From HGM11788 sp964654945 (GTDB lineage: Bacteria; Bacillota; Clostridia; Lachnospirales; CAG-274), in contig CAZZLN010000002.1 in assembly GCA_964654945.1 (NCBI GenBank), positions 1-64,000 on the forward strand: 64,000 bases of DNA. The letters run 5' to 3'. Numbering within the stretch: the first letter of the stretch is position 1; the number at the start of each line of letters is the position of its first letter. Positions 62,158 through 64,000 of this stretch are shown here, one piece after another. Below the pieces are notes generated by a model. It saw only the letters and a list, made by a program, of their open reading frames with translations, had not been told where the DNA came from and searched no databases. A program made the position numbers and the translations under genes.

Positions 62158-64000
62158 TCAAAACAAATCCATCTGACTTGGAAAGGCATTACTTTCAATA
62201 TCTTCAGAATTTATAAAATGACCTGTTGACGGAGCTTTATTGCTTCTGTAATATTCTATATCATCAGATTTAAAGCTTTCTTTAGGCATAATTCTTGTAA
62301 GCTTACTGTTCTTTTTAAGGGAATAAATCTGCACTCCCCCACTTGATTTAGTCTGTTTAAGGGGTATATGACTGCTGTTTAAAAGCATAGCCTTATCATT
62401 ATCTCTTATAAGCACAATATCGCAATCATTGGCAATATACATAATTCCCGCAAGAGGTGATTTTGCTGAATAAGAATTAATAAGCTTCTTTCTGTTTACC
62501 TTAGTCTGATAAGCTGTCATTTCAATTTTGGCAGCCTTTCCGTTTTCAAAGGCAAAAATCATATAACCCTTATAATCATTGGCAGGAGTTATATAAACAA
62601 TTTTCTCATCACTGTCCAATCCAATAAGATTGTTTAAATATTCACCCATACTGCTTGTTTTACACTCAGGCAGGTCATAGCATTTAACCTTATAAACATT
62701 CTGTTTATCAGAAAACATTAAAAGCTCTGTTTTGTTTGATGTTTCAAGGCTCTGTATGATTTTATCATCTTCTTTAAGCTTATGTTCTGCCGATACTCTC
62801 ATAGATGCCTGTAATGATACCTGTGTTATTTTCTTAAAATAATTTTCTTTTGTTAAGAAAAGGGTAACAGGATAATCTTCTATAAAATCATCATTTTGAA
62901 CTGTCTTTATTTCATTTTCATATATAATTGAGGTTTTTCTGTCCTTACCATATTTTTTAGCAACATTTTTAAGGTCAGAAATTATTATTTTAAGAACCCT
63001 TGTTTCGTGATGAAGAATGTCATTAAGGTCACTAATTTCATTTTTTAAATCTTCGATAGCTTTAGTTTGCTTTAAAATATACTCCTTGTTAAGGTTTCTA
63101 AGCTTAATTTCAGCCACAAATTCTGCTTGAATTTCATCAATTTTAAAGCCTTTCATAAGATTTGGAATAACCATACTGTCTTCTTCGGTACCTCTTATAA
63201 TTTTAATTGCCTTGTCAATATCAAGCATAATTTTTTCAAGACCCTCAAGAAGATGAAGTCTTTCCATTTTTTTATCAAGGTCATAGGCAACCTGACGCTT
63301 TATACAGCCCATTCTGAAATCTATCCACTCATTAAGAATTTCTTTAATGCCAATTGTTTTGGGAGCGCCTTTAATAAGCACATTAAAATTACAGCTGAAG
63401 CTGTCAGTAAGAGGTGTCATTGAATAAAGCTTTGTCATAAGCTTATCAGGGTCGGCACTTCTTTTAATATCAATTGCTATTTTAAGACCATTAAGGTCAG
63501 TTTCATTTCTGACATCATTTATTTCTCTGATTTTGTTAGTTTTAACAAGCTCAATAATTTTGTCAATTATAGCTTCAATATTAGTTGAATATGGAATTTC
63601 AGTAACTTCAATTATATTGTTCTTTTTGTCAAAGGTGTATTTAGCTCTGATTTTAAAGCTTCCTCTGCCGGTGTTGTAAATTTTGTCTATTTCTTCAGCA
63701 TTATATATAATTTCTCCTCCTGTAGTAAAATCAGGAGCTTTTAAGTATTTCTTTAAATCAATGTCTGCATCTTTAATATATGCAATAGCAGCATCACAAA
63801 CTTCTCTTAAATTAAAGCTTGCAATAGTTGACGCCATACCCACTGCAATACCCTTATTGGGAGTGACAAGAATGTTTGGAAATGTAGTGGGAAAAAGCAC
63901 AGGCTCTTTTAATGTGCCGTCATAGTTGTCAATAAAATCAACTGTGTTTTTATCAATATCCCTAAAAATTTCATTACAAATACTGTCCAGCTTAACCTCA
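62158..64000 (-). CDS. Type II topoisomerase subunit A (GyrA/ParC-like), 5' end outside window
   Basis: About 614 residues of a DNA gyrase/topoisomerase IV A subunit lie in the window, and the frame is open to the right edge. The first residues read EVKLDSICNEI, matching the stretch right after the catalytic RYT of the family, so the active-site Tyr is just outside. DNA-cleavage core blocks are present: NYDGTLKEPVLFP, GIAVGMASTIASFN and TEIPYSTNIEAIID. The C-terminal region is shorter and more divergent than a normal GyrA six-bladed domain, and no clear GyrA box was seen, which fits a ParC-like or clostridial variant. The partner B subunit is presumably upstream. Confidence 0.9.
   Translation of the reverse strand, partial: EVKLDSICNEIFRDIDKNTVDFIDNYDGTLKEPVLFPTTFPNILVTPNKGIAVGMASTIASFNLREVCDAAIAYIKDADIDLKKYLKAPDFTTGGEIIYNAEEIDKIYNTGRGSFKIRAKYTFDKKNNIIEVTEIPYSTNIEAIIDKIIELVKTNKIREINDVRNETDLNGLKIAIDIKRSADPDKLMTKLYSMTPLTDSFSCNFNVLIKGAPKTIGIKEILNEWIDFRMGCIKRQVAYDLDKKMERLHLLEGLEKIMLDIDKAIKIIRGTEEDSMVIPNLMKGFKIDEIQAEFVAEIKLRNLNKEYILKQTKAIEDLKNEISDLNDILHHETRVLKIIISDLKNVAKKYGKDRKTSIIYENEIKTVQNDDFIEDYPVTLFLTKENYFKKITQVSLQASMRVSAEHKLKEDDKIIQSLETSNKTELLMFSDKQNVYKVKCYDLPECKTSSMGEYLNNLIGLDSDEKIVYITPANDYKGYMIFAFENGKAAKIEMTAYQTKVNRKKLINSYSAKSPLAGIMYIANDCDIVLIRDNDKAMLLNSSHIPLKQTKSSGGVQIYSLKKNSKLTRIMPKESFKSDDIEYYRSNKAPSTGHFINSEDIESNAFPSQMDLF

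Overview
The window is AT-rich DNA from a low-GC, anaerobic, spore-forming Firmicute of the class Clostridia, probably a Lachnospirales-like gut or plant-matter organism. The evidence is spo0A, a Csp-like tandem subtilisin, pyruvate phosphate dikinase, a GlgC/GlgD pair, an IspH-ribosomal protein S1 fusion, Rex boxes at an iron alcohol dehydrogenase, a DUF3793/flavodoxin pair and strong GGAGG ribosome binding sites. No rRNA, tRNA or CRISPR array was found. Most gene starts were trimmed from the longest open frame to the ATG that follows a good ribosome binding site and matches the family N-terminus.

Layout. 1-2.7 kb: homoserine O-acetyltransferase (metA) and a cytosolic GH28 pectinase. 2.7-10.3 kb: a histidine operon on the minus strand (hisZ-G-D-B-H-A-yitT-F-I-E) with a YitT membrane protein inserted and two tandem sigma-A promoters. 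10.4-16.6 kb: a 1023-residue double subtilase resembling CspBA, ppdK and a small DUF3006-like ORF. 16.6-21.2 kb: a branched-chain amino acid ABC transporter (livKHMGF). 21.2-26.4 kb: an IspH-S1 fusion, an AroH chorismate mutase-cytidylate kinase fusion, a HI0933/BaiN-like flavoprotein and an RpiR regulator. 26.5-30.2 kb: DUF3793 plus flavodoxin behind palindromic operators, then glgC-glgD. 30.5-37.3 kb, plus strand: nadE, ddl, and a YdcF-methyltransferase-hslO-deacetylase operon. 37.4-41.3 kb: iron alcohol dehydrogenase between two perfect Rex sites, a conserved hypothetical, DJ-1, CYTH and spo0A, which is followed by a structured RNA-like element. 41.4-51.4 kb: DUF3006/ComEC-like hydrolase operon, a marR-MFP-RND-TolC efflux operon with candidate MarR sites, and a secreted repeat protein. 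51.5-53.8 kb: yhaM and an RlmD-type methyltransferase.

53.8-56.9 kb is the one clearly accessory segment. It holds a solitary protein with a HEPN-type R-N-x3-H motif, short direct repeats, the decayed 3' half of a large serine recombinase and an unreadable scar. From 56.9 kb the core resumes with a small DUF6465-like protein, an EF-G paralogue, tyrA, aroA and the 3' part of a type II topoisomerase A subunit that runs off the window.

Links between genes. TyrA, AroA and the AroH domain all belong to aromatic amino acid synthesis. The Csp-like protease and Spo0A point to sporulation and germination. Rex sites and the flavodoxin operators indicate redox and metal control. The best leads are the AroH-Cmk fusion, the Csp-like tandem protease with both catalytic sets apparently intact, the HEPN-like island gene and the structured spo0A 3' element.
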